From assembly GCA_033980235.1 (NCBI GenBank), contig CM067067.1, forward strand, positions 22,837,403-22,901,402: 64,000 nucleotides of DNA, in the 5' to 3' direction. Positions within the stretch are counted from its first letter, which is position 1; every line of letters begins with the position of its first letter. The notes beneath the pieces were generated by a model, which saw only the letters and a program-made list of their open reading frames with translations, was not told where the DNA came from and did no database searches. Made by a program: the position numbers and the translations under genes. Below are positions 35,701-47,191 of the stretch, in pieces. This DNA comes from Diadema setosum. Taxonomy: Eukaryota > Echinodermata > Echinoidea > Diadematoida > Diadematidae.

Positions 35701-36423
35701 TAAGAAGGTTATGACGCATCACAGTGTAATAAATTTTCCATTAAAATGTAATGGCCTTCAGAAACACATCAGTATTAATACGTGACGACGACATTATCAT
35801 CGCTTCAGAAATATCTGACTTGGTTGTTGATAAAAGATATTTAATATTAGTTTTGTCGATAATTCAGCAACGATTGTAAATCTGTCTCATTCACAAAAGT
35901 CATCACTGGAAATGCAAGAGGTATGAGAGTTTACAATGACATCATCATTTCATCTAGATTTGGCTATATGTAGCTGTTACTAAAATGACTATGGTGAAGA
36001 ATCATGAAAATACTTGAATACCCTCATATTATCACTTTACTGATTAAAGATAAAAACAACTTTCGTTAATGTGTTTGGTTGATTGTGATTCATGTTTTTT
36101 TTAAAGTCATGTTGAACAGAGACTCGACTTTCCTTTATGTACGTAGAAGAAGAACTGTATGATGCATGTTGGCTCGTTCACTCATAATACCTTCAACAGT
36201 TTTTACTTGTATCCAAATAAATATCTAAATACGTGTCCTATAATATTTTCTACTATTTTTCCTGACGCCCACATGGAAATCCCCCTCCAAAACCAAAATT
36301 CTGCCAGTGACATTATCTGTCAATCATTGCTAAAGTACGAATAAGATCAACAAAAAAACACTGGAATGCACTTTTTCCTAGTTTTAGCATTACTTACATG
36401 TTTCCATTTTAAAAAGAACACTA

Positions 36424-37198
36424 GGCGTTTTCACATCAGCCCGATAAAAATCCAAGCTCGAAATATTTCCGCGATTGCGAATTAGACCCCGTTTACCAGT
36501 GCGAGGTTCGGCCGCCGGCCGAGCCGCGCCGAGCCCAGCCCCGCCTCAGTGTAAACGCGCAAAAGGACCCCGTACAGTGCGGGGCTGAGCCGAGCCGCGG
36601 CCGAGCCGCGGCCGAGCCCAGCCTCAATTGCGAGGCCGGGCCCCGCAATTTTGTCCGTTTACACTGCCGGGCTCGGCCGCGCTTTTGATTCAAACCTTTC
36701 AATATTTTGTCGTAGTGGCACTCTGCTTGTAAACAAATGCAATTTGGTATTGTCTGGTTTTCAGACCCTTTGCCAAATGAATTCCGTGGCGACGAAGTCG
36801 CCGTTCGGGCAAAGGCCTTTGCCGAAGGAAAGAATCCTTTGCAGGACAAAACCACCTTAAACTATACTAGTTTTCCACGTTTTCCAGTAATGTGTGTGCC
36901 TCAAAATTTCCTCATGATTTGTGTGCAGTGTGTCTCGATCGATCGGGTCACACATGCTAGGCATGATGGGATTCATCGCGCTAATTTCTCGAGTCGTTTT
37001 TTCAATAGCGCGCTACTATCCCGCTATTTCAGAAATTTCCCGAGTTGGAGTCGAGAAATTTTCTCGATCAGAGCGATACAATTAGCGCGCTAATTTGTGT
37101 TCACATTATCAAATAGCGCGCTATTTCGCTATCGGGAAAATTTCCAAAGTCAGAAAAGAGCGCGCTATTTCGAAACATCGGGCTAATGTGAAAACGCC
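36424..37198. mobile_element. F1 element, copy-2 allele
   Basis: Same TA-flanked ends as 28395-30075. Here the E insertion is absent, which shows its empty site. Instead a GC-rich MITE fragment interrupts it near the left end. Confidence 0.75.
36486..36880 (-). mobile_element. GC-rich PIF-like MITE, truncated copy
   Basis: After a TTA it starts GACCCCGTTTACCAGTGCG and follows the family to the ACTATACTAGTTTTCCACG block, then switches to host sequence. The second half and right terminus are missing. It is absent from copy 1 (about 28452), but that site also lacks neighbouring host bases, so a later deletion accompanied the truncation. Confidence 0.7.
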
Positions 37199-37926
37199 TA
37201 CTGCTGCAGGGAAAACATGCAAGTCATGCTCTGTCTAGGGGAAGGTGCATTCCAATGTCTTTTGTTCCTAGTTCCTAGCTCACAGTCGCATGAAGCATCT
37301 TTATGGTCACATGTCATGCAAGTGCGTGCAAAACTCGAGGATGTTGCTTCGTGAAGCAGGCTATAGGCGAACTGAACAATCGGAGCACTGAGAAAAACAA
37401 ACAAACCAACAACAACAACCAAACGAAACTCAGAAATACTCCCCAAGCGGATACAGGTTTGGCCGAGGGAGCGTTCACTTGCATATCTTTGTATTCTGCT
37501 GTATCCCTCCAGTTTTTTGGGGCAAGTGCTTCTCAACTTCTAGTTTTACTTTAGAAGAGTTATTGCAGAAATACATGTTCATACAAAAATAGACTAGGAC
37601 ATTCTTTTTTATTATTATTATTAGATCGGACGTAAAAGAAAAGGAAATTACATGCGAAACAGTGAGTAGTGCACTAAAAACCGGTGGAAAGTAAAGTCGG
37701 GTCTGTAAGCAAAATAAAAGACTAGTCACGTGAAAGCTTTCGACCAATCATTAATTGATTAGCGTGGTCCATATCACCATTTCACAAAGTATACTACTAA
37801 GACATTAGGCGTTTTCACATCAGCCCGATATTTCGAGATAGCGCGCTATCTTCTGACTTGGGAAATTTTCCCGATAGCGAGATAGCGCGCTATTTGATAA
37901 TGTGAACACAAATTTGCGCTCTAATT

Positions 37927-38172
37927 GAAGAGTTTGTTTGCAAAAACCGATAAGTCTACATTTGCCAAATGGAGATATTTGAGATTAAAGGTCAAGAAAA
38001 ATAAAGAGAATCATAAGAAAAATTTTGCTTCTTTTGACCATAACTTAAAAAATATACCTTTTTATGTAGTGCCCGATATATCATTTGAAAGGTATTATTT
38101 TGTACTTTATGACAGAGATCGTATTTAAAATCTTCAAAAATGGACTTATCGGTTTTTGCAAACAAACCCTTC
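37927..38172. mobile_element. 246-bp MITE (GAAGAGTTTGTTTGC) with AATT duplication
   Basis: The ends GAAGAGTTTGTTTGCAAAAA and the inverted TTTTTGCAAACAAACCCTTC are flanked by AATT at 37923-37926 and 38173-38176. Copy 1 shows the empty site with one AATT (GCGCGCTAATTGTATCGC, about 30783). The 4-bp target duplication and lack of coding sequence are clear; the superfamily is not. Confidence 0.85.
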
Positions 38173-39643
38173 AATTGTATCGCTCTGATCGAGAAAATTT
38201 CTCGACTCCAACTCGGGAAATTTCTGAAATAGCGGGATAGTAGCGCGCTATTGGATAATGTGAAAACGACTCGAGAAATTTGCGCGATGAATTCCATCAT
38301 TCCTAGCGTGTGGGACCCGATCGACCGAGTAATCCGAGGCAAACTGCACACAAAGCATGTAGTCCATGGGCCAAGACTCGAAAAATGGGTTATTGGTACC
38401 ACCTGAGGTGGCAAAACCTTTTTGGTGTCATTTTGTTTGTTGGGCATAGACTATGCTTACACTCTAAGAAAAATTTCACTAAAAATTGAGTAAAACGGCC
38501 ACATGGTCAGAATTGAGTAAAGTTTTAACCACTCCTAGTTGAGTAAAAGTTTGGTCATATTTGAGCTCCTCTTTTACCAAGTGAAGAGTAAAATTTGTTT
38601 TGCTTTATTATTGAGTAATTTTATTTTTACTCATTTTTGACCATGTGTCCATTTTGATCGGGGTAATGTGTAAATTTGATTTTAATCCCAGATGACTATT
38701 CTGATTTTTAACCATCTTTGGCCATGTGTCCATTTTGATCGGGGTTATGTGTAAGTTCAATTTTACTCCCAATTGACCATTCTGTAGAACACGAGGAAAG
38801 TGTAAATTGTTTTTTACTTTTGTGGCAAAACAATTTTGGTCGGCCTGCTTACGTATTTGCAATGTACAATTCATTTTAAAAGTACAGTTTGATATACATG
38901 ACATAAGAAACACGTGAAATGTGACTTGCACATTCTCATGGTACATTTGAAGTTGACAAGGCAAGCTAGCAAGTGCATGCTACAGACCAAAAATAGTTTG
39001 CGACATAAAACCCAAATAAGTAACACATGACAAAAAAATATATCGTTATTACCTTTATTGTGAAGGTAAACAAATATTTTTTTTTTTGAGCTGAACTATT
39101 CATCTTCTTAGAAATAAAACATATATAACAAACATACACGAAAAGCTGGTAGTATGTTATACTTTAAACTGCATGAAATAAGGAAAACAACAACATGGAA
39201 TTCAGTTGTTACTTACAACTTATTTTTCTCTGGAACATTGATTTAGACTGTGCTTACATGCAGAGCATGTAACATGCATGCAGAACTTTACATGGTAGAA
39301 AAAAATAAAGCTTGCGATCAACCTGTCACAACTTTTCTTTTCCATGTAAAACTAAAATAAACTGTGATTTATCTAAAACATATTGTGCTATAAATCACTT
39401 CCTTTCCAGTCTCTGGTAGGATTAAAGTGTGGAACCTAATGGAATGACACTCTGATTCTAGGTTTTCTCAAAGCTTCAATTACAATATTTACAACTCATT
39501 TCTCGATTTTGGTCCAATCTAAACATTTGTTATAATTTCTTGTGTTATAACACAAAAATCAAAACAAGGATACCCGCACAAAGTACAAGTGTTTCTTCCC
39601 TAATATATGGTCAATATCCTTCCCATGTGAAGGCACAAGTCAT

Positions 39644-39722
39644 CTGTTGAGAATGAGAAGGGCGTTAAGTGGTCTTGAACACTATGGGTTTTGTGGCAAC
39701 TTAACGCCCTTATCATTCTTAA
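39644..39722. repeat. short hairpin
   Basis: GAGAATGAGAAGGGCGTTAAGT is matched by its inverted counterpart ACTTAACGCCCTTATCATTC about 30 bp downstream, inside the 6.26-kb element. Function unknown. Confidence 0.6.
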
Positions 39723-40168
39723 CCGACGAAGTATTCTAACAAGATTATAGCAAGGTCAATATTTTGGTTGCTCTACATTTATATTCCAGCAAAGTCTTAT
39801 ATCACATAAATTGTAAACCTTGGTCTTATAGAACACCCTCTGCAAAATATATGGCCATATGAACACACATGAAATTGAGTTGTTACTTCTAAGTTCCTTT
39901 ATACACTGCAACTTTATACACTGAAATAGACTGTCTTTATGCATGCAGAGCTTGTACACATGTAAAATTTTACATGATAGGAAAATAAGGCATGCAGTTG
40001 AATGATGACACTTCAAGTTATGATTTTTCTTAACCGGTTAATGTAAACTAGCTGTAGACCCTCTCAAAGGACAAAATAATCAATAAGTTGGTACACGTAC
40101 ATGATATCTAATTCTTCACATAAAGGAACCAGAAACATGTCTTCAATGGGCACAGACATAACAAGTAT

Positions 40169-40340
40169 AAAGGCGCATTTATACCGTATCTGGCACGGTA
40201 TCATGGCGCAGCATTAACGCGATATCTAAGCCGTGATTGGTTAATGTGTTGAACACTCTGCGCGCAGAGTAGCGCACTGACCAATCACAGACTAGATATC
40301 TTGTAAATGCTGTGCCGTGATGCCGTGTAAACGAGACTTA
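40169..40340. repeat. MITE-like inverted repeat (GCCGTGATTGG/CCAATCACAG)
   Basis: About 170 bp with imperfect arms: AAAGGCGCATTTATACCG and CGATATCTAAGCCGTGATTGG on the left, CCAATCACAGACTAGATATC and GCCGTGTAAACGAGACTT on the right. The AAAGGCGCATT...TGTAAACGAGACTT pattern is typical of small inverted-repeat transposons. Confidence 0.5.
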
Positions 40341-40686
40341 ACACTGAAAATTAACCAAAATTATAATGTGGAATAAGCACCTCCAGCAGAAGGCCTCAAA
40401 GATATATTTTTGTCTGTTTCAGATTTGAAGTAAATTTGCCATTTGGGGAAATACATCACCAGAGTATATTACACTTAGATATAGCATTCAGCTCGTCCTA
40501 ACTCAACTTAAAAAAAAACAACAACAACAACACAACATTCACATGTAATTACAGAGGTATAATGCTGCCGTACTATATAAGATCCTGAAATGGAATCCAC
40601 GAATACACGATTATTATTATTTTTACAACATACTGAGGTATCTGCCCCTAACCATGAAGTTAATACCAGTCTTCAGCTGAACATTT

Positions 40687-40933
40687 GAAGGTTTTGTTTG
40701 CAAAAACCGATAAGTCCATTTTTGAAGATTTTGAAGTACGATCTCTGTCATAAAGTACAAGATAATACCTTTTAAATGAAATATTGGTCACTACATATAA
40801 AGGTATATTCTTTAAGTTATGGTCAAAAGAAGGAAAAATTTCCTTATTATTCTCTTTATTTTTCTTGACCTTTAATCGCAAATGTCTCCATTTGGCAAAT
40901 ATGGACTTATCGGTTTTTGCAAACAAACTCTTC
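40687..40933. mobile_element. 247-bp MITE (GAAGAGTTTGTTTGC family), second copy
   Basis: Same family as 37927-38172, inverted, and flanked by ATTT at 40683-40686 and 40934-40937. It inserted 3 bp beyond the stop codon of the SAM-like gene, in its 3' UTR. Confidence 0.85.
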
Positions 40934-43430
40934 ATTTTGTCTACTTCTTATTAAAATGGTAGTAGGCTCTGAAGGCCTTTACTGCCCCTGTTTCTCTGGC
41001 ACCTGCTTCCACCCCGTAAACCACAGTGACCAAGATCACACACATGGCTCGAGCCCCTGCTGGATACTCCAGATCAAAGAACTGAAATATCTTATAGCAG
41101 AGGTCAACAGCAGATACGAGGCCCTTTCTCTCAAACACTGGCTCTCCAGAATGACGAAGCACTGAATTGGCTGGCAGACATCTTTCCCTACAGCCAGGAC
41201 GAAAGGCTGGTTCCTCCCATGGTCTTTTCGGTAGGCCTCGAGACTGGTTCCTAGCTTCCTGCAAATAATAGATATAAAAAAAGTATATCTTATCTTATGG
41301 TTCACAAAGTTTGAAAAACGAAGTTTGCTGTTTCTTCCACTATACTGGAAAGAAATAGTTTCGATCAAAAAATAAAGATCTGAAAGAAACGACTACCATC
41401 AATAGTGATAAGAAACATTTCATTCCCGTGGTGATATTTTGAAATGATTGATTTCAGTCAATATTGCTTTAGGTTAAAAGTTTGCAACACATCACCCAAA
41501 TCTTTGTGATTAATACTCTATGCATTTTCCTTCCCCTGTTGGACTTGTAAGTAATCCTATATATAGTTTAATAATAGGGCCAGCGAGTTCTGGTACGGGT
41601 AAAATTCAAATGGTTACATTTCTTACCATTTTAAGCGATTCAAAGTTCACATGCCAGGACCCTATTACATAAAACTTGACATCAGTAATACCTGAAATAT
41701 AACTTTGACATATAAGCTTTCAGACAAACAGATGTAAACATTTTAGTAGCACATAACAGTTACTGGAACTTTGTATTCAATACACATTCCTTTTTGATGA
41801 AGCATCAAAGTGTTCATGTTTTGACTTGCTGTATGGAGATGTGACCTATACTTACACAAAATGTTTCAATTTTCTTCACTAATACTGCTTTTGCTACAAA
41901 CATTTGACATACCTTTTGGCAGTCGATGAAACACTCTAATGACTCTTGGAAGAGGCTCTCCCCCCTTTTTGATGACTTCTTGCCCGGGAAGAGATGTGAC
42001 AGCATAAGAAAACCCAGATTTGCCTTTTCTACTGTTAGTGGAGTACACAAAAAGTCTTTATTAGAATATGAAAGATTTTAGGCTACATATCTCTTCACAC
42101 CACAAATCAATCCTGGCATATTTTCAATTCACATATATCAGCTTTATATCTCTTCAAATTCAAGGCTTATTTTATAAGCAGTGGGGGATTGGGGGCGAAT
42201 AAGCCGCTGCCACCCCTTATTTGGCTGATTACACATTTTTAGTCATCACACGCAAAAAAAAAAAAAAAATCAACCACAGCCCCTCCCCTTTTTATGCTAA
42301 TATTTTTTTTTATAGTAATCACATGAAAATACGGCAAAATTTTCGCCCGCCCCATCCCCCTCCATCCCCTTTTAAGAATCCTGGATCGGCCTGTGATGAC
42401 TTTGGATTATTTATGCAGATTTGCAGACATTGCACACTGCTCTTTTATGGAAGAATTGGTGGTGTGCTTTGTATTTGGGGAAGGTGCCCAATCTTAGGTT
42501 GGGGCTACAACAAAGATTAAACAAAAGGTTAATGTGATGAGCAACAACAGAAGCCACGAACAGCAGTAGTTGGAAGTAGCTTGATTCCAGCACTTGCCTC
42601 GGTGTCAGATGTTGGAAAGAGCACACAAGACCCTTGGTGCTGTTTTTACTGAATACACCATTTTGAAGAATGCAATGGAATAAAACACTTCTGTAAATCC
42701 TATTACATCTACATAATGAGGGATGATGAAGTGTATATCACATCATTTTAAAATCAAATGTAATGTGTTATACCGTGAACTGGGGGACGGAACAGTTGGG
42801 TGACTTTGGACAGGAATTGTTTTACTTACATTTTTTTTTTTTGGCTGTTTTTGTTGTTTTTTTTTGCAAATATTTTTGTAGGTTATGAAAGGGGGATGTG
42901 TGAATATTTGAATTACTGCACTTCTCTTGTATATTGCAAGCAGCACAATAATGTAAGTGAAGTTGTCTGAACTGTCCAAAGTCCCCCGCCTGTCAAATGT
43001 CCCCTCAGTTTACGGTACCTATCAATAATTACACACCTTGCTGGTGAAGTCCTCATCACGTTTTTCTTGTACTCCAAATTTCACCTTCCACCCTGGAGAA
43101 ATTCTGTTCCCATAGTCCAGAATGCAAGATGATACTACTGGCCACTTTGTGAAGAGAAGGTCCCCCTTTCCATCAAATAGCTTGTTGTAATCCTGCTCAA
43201 TCTGCAAAGAAACAAGAAACAACATCAACAAAACATGTTTTTGCAGATATTTTGTTTTTTTGTCTGTTAATTTGCCTGTTAGATCTTGAATTCTCACCAT
43301 CGTAGTTGCACAATAGTCTACTGAGTCTGAAGGAAAAGATAGCAGACAGCTAGACTATATACGGGATGTAACTTACCAGTACAATATTATTGTAGAGTTA
43401 TATTCTTTTTCTACATCATTACATGTATAG

Positions 43431-43557
43431 TTGAAGGTTTCAAACTGTGTCTGTTCGGCAGATTTTTGACAGTTTGGAAATGTGCCTTGAGGTAAATCTA
43501 GATACATTTTCAAAATGGCAAATTCCACAGAACAGACACAGTTTGAAGCCTTTGAAC
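43431..43557. repeat. hairpin in an intron of the SAM-like gene
   Basis: Two arms of about 54 nt, sharing TTTCAAACTGTGTCTGTTC and its complement GAACAGACACAGTTTGAA, lie around a short loop. Imperfect pairing extends inward. Confidence 0.6.
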
Positions 43558-43764
43558 TAACTAGTAACATGATGTAGACTCTCCTGCATTATTCCACCTC
43601 TTTGACTTTGTTACAAAATATTTGTTGTAATCTGTGCATCCAGACCTCACACAAATCAAAGGCAAGCCTCAAGGCTTCAAACAAACCAGTAGACAGTAAT
43701 ATCTACACTAGGCGTATAGTATAGACTATAAAGATGTCTATAACTTGTCTTACTCTACAGGCGT

Positions 43765-43918
43765 AGTCTGACAAAAGTAGATCTAACAAGTCTAAAAAGG
43801 CCCTATCTAAATTATTAAATACTAAAAAGTAAGAGTAAGAAAGTTCTTGCACTTACAGACTTTACATACATGTATTTATCACTTAGATCTAACTTGTTAG
43901 ATCTACTTTTGTCAGACT
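43765..43918. repeat. perfect 27-bp inverted repeat with 100-bp loop
   Basis: AGTCTGACAAAAGTAGATCT plus AACAAGT at 43765-43791 is the exact reverse complement of 43892-43918. Perfect pairing suggests recent origin or ongoing constraint. It lies upstream of the hairpin at 43431. Confidence 0.7.
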
Positions 43919-46039
43919 TAATTTTAATTAAGTAATAATGAAAAAATATAAAAAAAAATCTCCATTGGCATTGCCGGTATGAGTATTGGATCTTTGTCAG
44001 TGACTATCGACTAGGTCGAACCTGGGCCGGCCGGCCGGCCATTGAAGAGCCAACCCCGAGGGCCGGCCGCCGAGTACATACGCTTGAAGTGCAAAACCAG
44101 CTGCTGTGCGGCGCGGGCAAGGTCAACGTAGTCGTAGGTACCACTTCCGAACCACGAACGGTACCATAAAATACAATCAAATAACTTGAAGCATCTACAT
44201 TGTTAGAAAGAAATATACTGTTAATCTATACTTACTTCTAAAGTTGGGGATTTGGTCAACAAGACCCCATTGATGCAGCAAAAAAGCAACTTCGCTGTCC
44301 GCCATAATGCTTCGTCCCTGCGCTGTCGATGTCGCGTCGAAGTAGTTGCTAGTTTGGCTGGCTTTACACGTCATGCATATCATGCACGTGCACGCGCAAA
44401 TGTAAAAGACCAGTTATCCGCGTGTTACCGTGCTTTTCACACCTATATTAGCAATATCGCGACTGGGCTGGCCTGGTACAGTGTAAACAGCGAGAGTGTA
44501 AAATGCAGTTTACTCCGAGTTGAGTAAAATAATGGAGCAAACCTTACTCACGAAGAAGAGCAAAATGAAAGTATGTAAATATTGAGTAAAAAGGGATATA
44601 AAGAACGAGTTTGCTCAATAAAGGCGAATTTACCGCTGATAAATGTGCAATCTTGCTCAATATTGAGCACTCTTGAGTTTACTTTAGCAAAATTTTACTC
44701 CATGGATTTAGAGTGTATCAAGCTATGATAGCATTTCCAAACGAGTAGCTTAGTCATAATAAATTAATTTTTAACCAATTTGGTCTCATTTTTATATCCC
44801 TGTACTTCTGAGTCGAAATTAACCGCTATACAAAGAAGAGCACTGTCTTCTGTATGTCCACAGGTGTTCTGTGCGCTTAGTCTTTATTCAAGGCAGCGAA
44901 GGGAATATCCAAAGGGTTATGATGTCCACAGCTGTCACGCGGTGCGCTTAGTCTCTATCTAGAACAATGTACCGTTATCATATCTAAAGTTCCTAATAAA
45001 AGGGATTATCTATACTGTTTTTATACTACCCTCTCAACAAATACATCAGTTTAAAAAAAAAAATCACTCTGTTCATTACAATACATGTATTATTCATTAT
45101 AATGTATTGTAGTGTACCGGTACATTGTTTTGGCATTATCTTTCATTGTTGGATGGAAATAAAGCGACATTGGCGTGGTATTAGCGTTTTCACCGTAGCG
45201 TTTTCACCGGAAAATGATGAATAATTGAAAAATACGGTAAAATTCACGAGGAATTGCTTCTTTTTTTTGTCGTTGTTTTTAGATAAAGGGATATACACTG
45301 TATTATAAGCTTTGGATATTCCCTTCGCCCTCGTAAATAAAGACTAAGCGCTGTGGACATCATAATCTTTGGATGTTCCCTTCGCTGCCTTGAATAAAGA
45401 CTAAGCGCACCGCATTTACAACAGAACACCTGTGAACATACAGAAGACAGTGCTCTTCTTTGTATAGCGGTTAGTTTCGATTCAGAAGTATAGGGATATA
45501 ACAACGAGACCAGATTGGTTAAAATTCATTTATCATTACTAAGCTACTAATTTGGAAATGCTATCATAGCTTGATAAGCATATCTATGCCCGACAAACAA
45601 AATGACACCAAAAAGGTTTTGCCACCTCAGGTGGTACCAATATCTGGCCTGGCCCATGGACTAATGAGGAATTTTTTGAGAGGGCACACACATTACTAAT
45701 GCTGTTTGCACATACTCAGCTGTCGAATTAGCTATTTTAAAATTTTTAATTATTCGGGCTACCCCCTCTTCGGGCTGATGTGAATAAGAAATGAAATAGC
45801 GCTCTAATTCGCAATCGCGGAAAATTTTTCGAGCTTGGATGTTTATCGGTGCTGATGTGAAAATGCCTACTCATTAGGGCCTATTTGTTTGATTTTTCCC
45901 TTGCAGAAACTTAACCCCGGCTCTGAGTATCTCGGGAACCCCTTGCACAAACCCAGCCCTCTTGGCTCTGCACGCTCTCAGTTCACCAAGAAATGTTTGA
46001 TAGGCCCTATGACCAATTAGAAAGAAACCGTGTAAATAT

Positions 46040-46530
46040 TTATATTACTCAAACACTAGAGCGCTATTTCATTTCCTATTCACATCAGCCCGAACATTAT
46101 CAAATAGCGCGCTAGTTCGCTTTAATAATCCTGCTAATTCGGATATTTCCCGAGTTGGACCCGAGAAATTTTCTCGATCAGAGCGAATATTTGTATTCAC
46201 ATTATCAAAGAGCGCGCTAATTCGTGATCGGGTTAATTTCCCAAGTCAGAAAATAGCGCGCTATTTCGAAACATCGGGCTGATGTGAAAACCTGATCACG
46301 AAATATAGCGCGCTAATTGATAATGTGAATACGAATTAGCGCGCTAATTGATCGAGAAAATTTCTCGATTCCAACTCGGGAAATTTCCGAAATAGCAGGA
46401 TAATTAATGCAAACTAGCGCGCTACTTGATAATGTTCGGGCTGGTGTGAATAGGAAATGAAATAGCGCGTAATTTGCGATCGCGAAAAATATCTCAAGCT
46501 TGGATTTTTATCGGGCTGATGTGAAAACGC
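46040..46530. mobile_element. F-type element fragment (F3), copy 2
   Basis: The right end ATCGGGCTGATGTGAAAACGCC and internal AGCGCGCTATTT, CCCGAGTTGGA and TTTCTCGAT words identify the F family. The left end is truncated. The copy-1 allele is at about 31000-31600, interrupted by a LINE 3' fragment. Confidence 0.6.
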
Positions 46531-46559
46531 CTTATTGATTGCTGCCAGCACAGAGAGCA

Positions 46560-46730
46560 GGGCCCTGTTTCATAAAGCTATTCGTAAAGTTACGAATAAC
46601 TTACGAGCGACTGGTGATCAGTTCTAATGTGCTATACTTCTCAGAATCTCAATAATTCAGAACAAGAACTGATCACCAGTCGCTCGTAAGTTGTTCGTAA
46701 CTTTACGAACAGCTTTATGAAACAGGGCCC
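46560..46730. mobile_element. 171-bp MITE (GGGCCCTGTTTCATAAAGC), copy-2 specific
   Basis: The ends GGGCCCTGTTTCATAAAGCT and AGCTTTATGAAACAGGGCCC are inverted repeats. A second inverted block (CGTAAAGTTACGAA; GAGCGACTGGTGATCAGTTC) makes nearly the whole element a hairpin. Copy 1 has the simple site GAGAGCAGGGGAGAATG (about 31620). Similar in style to 55663-55810. Confidence 0.85.
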
Positions 46731-47025
46731 CGGGGAGAATGAAAAGTCTTTTCTGTTGTGAGCACGCTAGTCCGATTACGGAATGTTCTCTTTTGTAAAA
46801 ACACCTGGGTACCACCTGTAAAATAAGAGCGCTAGTCCTGATTACTGAATGCCCTCTTTTGTCAAAGCACCTGGGTACCAACTGTAAGATAAGAGCGCTA
46901 GTCCTGCTTACGGAATGCTCTATTTTGTCAAAACACCTGTGAACCACCTGTCATAACTTCTCGGCGGTGCTGAGCATTTTATTTCACCATCTCTAACCAC
47001 CACCTCCCTGTATAGACCTATTGAC

Positions 47026-47191
47026 CCGAATTCACGAAGGTGGTACAAAATTAATGAAACCATGGTCATTTTGTCGACGAAACGACCAATTTCGCAACGA
47101 AATGTTCCGTGCGACACTTGGCCCTCCATGGTTTTTGTCTATGGTTTAAACCATGGTGTTATTTGTACCGCCATCGTGAATTCGGGCCATT
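47026..47191. mobile_element. GGCCCGAATTCACGAAGG MITE, short copy-2 allele
   Basis: It is the allele of 31920-32675 and has both inverted ends and the CACTTGG.CCTCCATGG block. Much of the palindrome array is lost and the GGGCTCACACCC insertion is absent. ATT flanks both ends. Confidence 0.8.

Larger units (their letters stand above)
40941..44305 (-). pseudogene. SAM-domain (SAMD3-like) multi-exon gene, probably degraded
   Basis: Exon 1 (44236-44305) encodes MADSEVAFLLHQWGLVDQIP and then NFR, like the first helices of a SAM domain, with donor GTAAGT. A phase-0 exon (43037-43201; acceptor TTTGCAG, donor GTGTGT) encodes IEQDYNKLFDGKGDLLFTKW and continues PVVSSCILDYG. A third (41913-42031; donor GTATGT) encodes ANLGFLMLSHLFPGKK. 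The last (40941-41258; acceptor TTTGCAG) has NQPFVLAVGKDVCQPIQCFV in one frame and AVDLCYKIFQFFDLEYPAGA in another, up to TAG. From memory these segments and their order resemble the SAMD3-like uncharacterised proteins expanded in fish and invertebrates. One or more exons are not found, and exon phases 2 to 3 do not join directly. The frame switch near 41130 implies decay or a sequence error. Confidence 0.45.
38460..44715. mobile_element. 6.26-kb TIR element carrying a gene-like unit
   Basis: It begins CACTCTAAGAAAAATTTCAC and ends AAATTTTACTCCATGGATTTAGAGTG, with a shared CACTCTAA terminus. TA lies on both sides (38458-38459, 44716-44717). The mirror-image arm at about 45570 shows the uninterrupted target GCTTATCAAGC. 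The motif TTGAGTAAA or its complement recurs at both ends (38489-38640 and 44515-44690). Subterminal 90-bp direct repeats (GACCATGTGTCCATTTTGATC) lie at 38639 and 38721. No transposase was recognised; instead minus-strand SAM-like exons occupy the interior. Confidence 0.7.
38393..45640. mobile_element. TA-flanked foldback element (TTGGTACCACCTGAGG)
   Basis: The left arm 38393-38459 continues at 44716 to about 44975 after the nested element. The right arm, about 45290-45640, is its reverse complement over some 300 bp (GGTACCACCTGAGGTGG, GCTATGATAGCATTTCC, CCGCTATACAAAGAAGAGC, AGGTGTTCTGT). TA flanks both ends. A GCGCTTAGTCT(T/C)TAT word recurs in each arm. No coding capacity. It supplies an intact copy of the target into which the 6.26-kb element inserted. 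Confidence 0.75.
37808..45867. mobile_element. F2 element expanded by nested insertions (copy 2)
   Basis: A TA-flanked left end GGCGTTTTCACATCAGCCCG (37808) pairs with a right end TGCTGATGTGAAAATGCC (45867). Most of its 8 kb is insertion: a 246-bp MITE (37927), a foldback element (38393-45640) and, inside that, the 6.26-kb element at 38460-44715. GCGCGC palindromes characteristic of F elements remain at both ends. Confidence 0.6.

Noticed and set aside
35415..35722. Frames crossing the N gap
   Set aside because: They consist mostly of undetermined residues.
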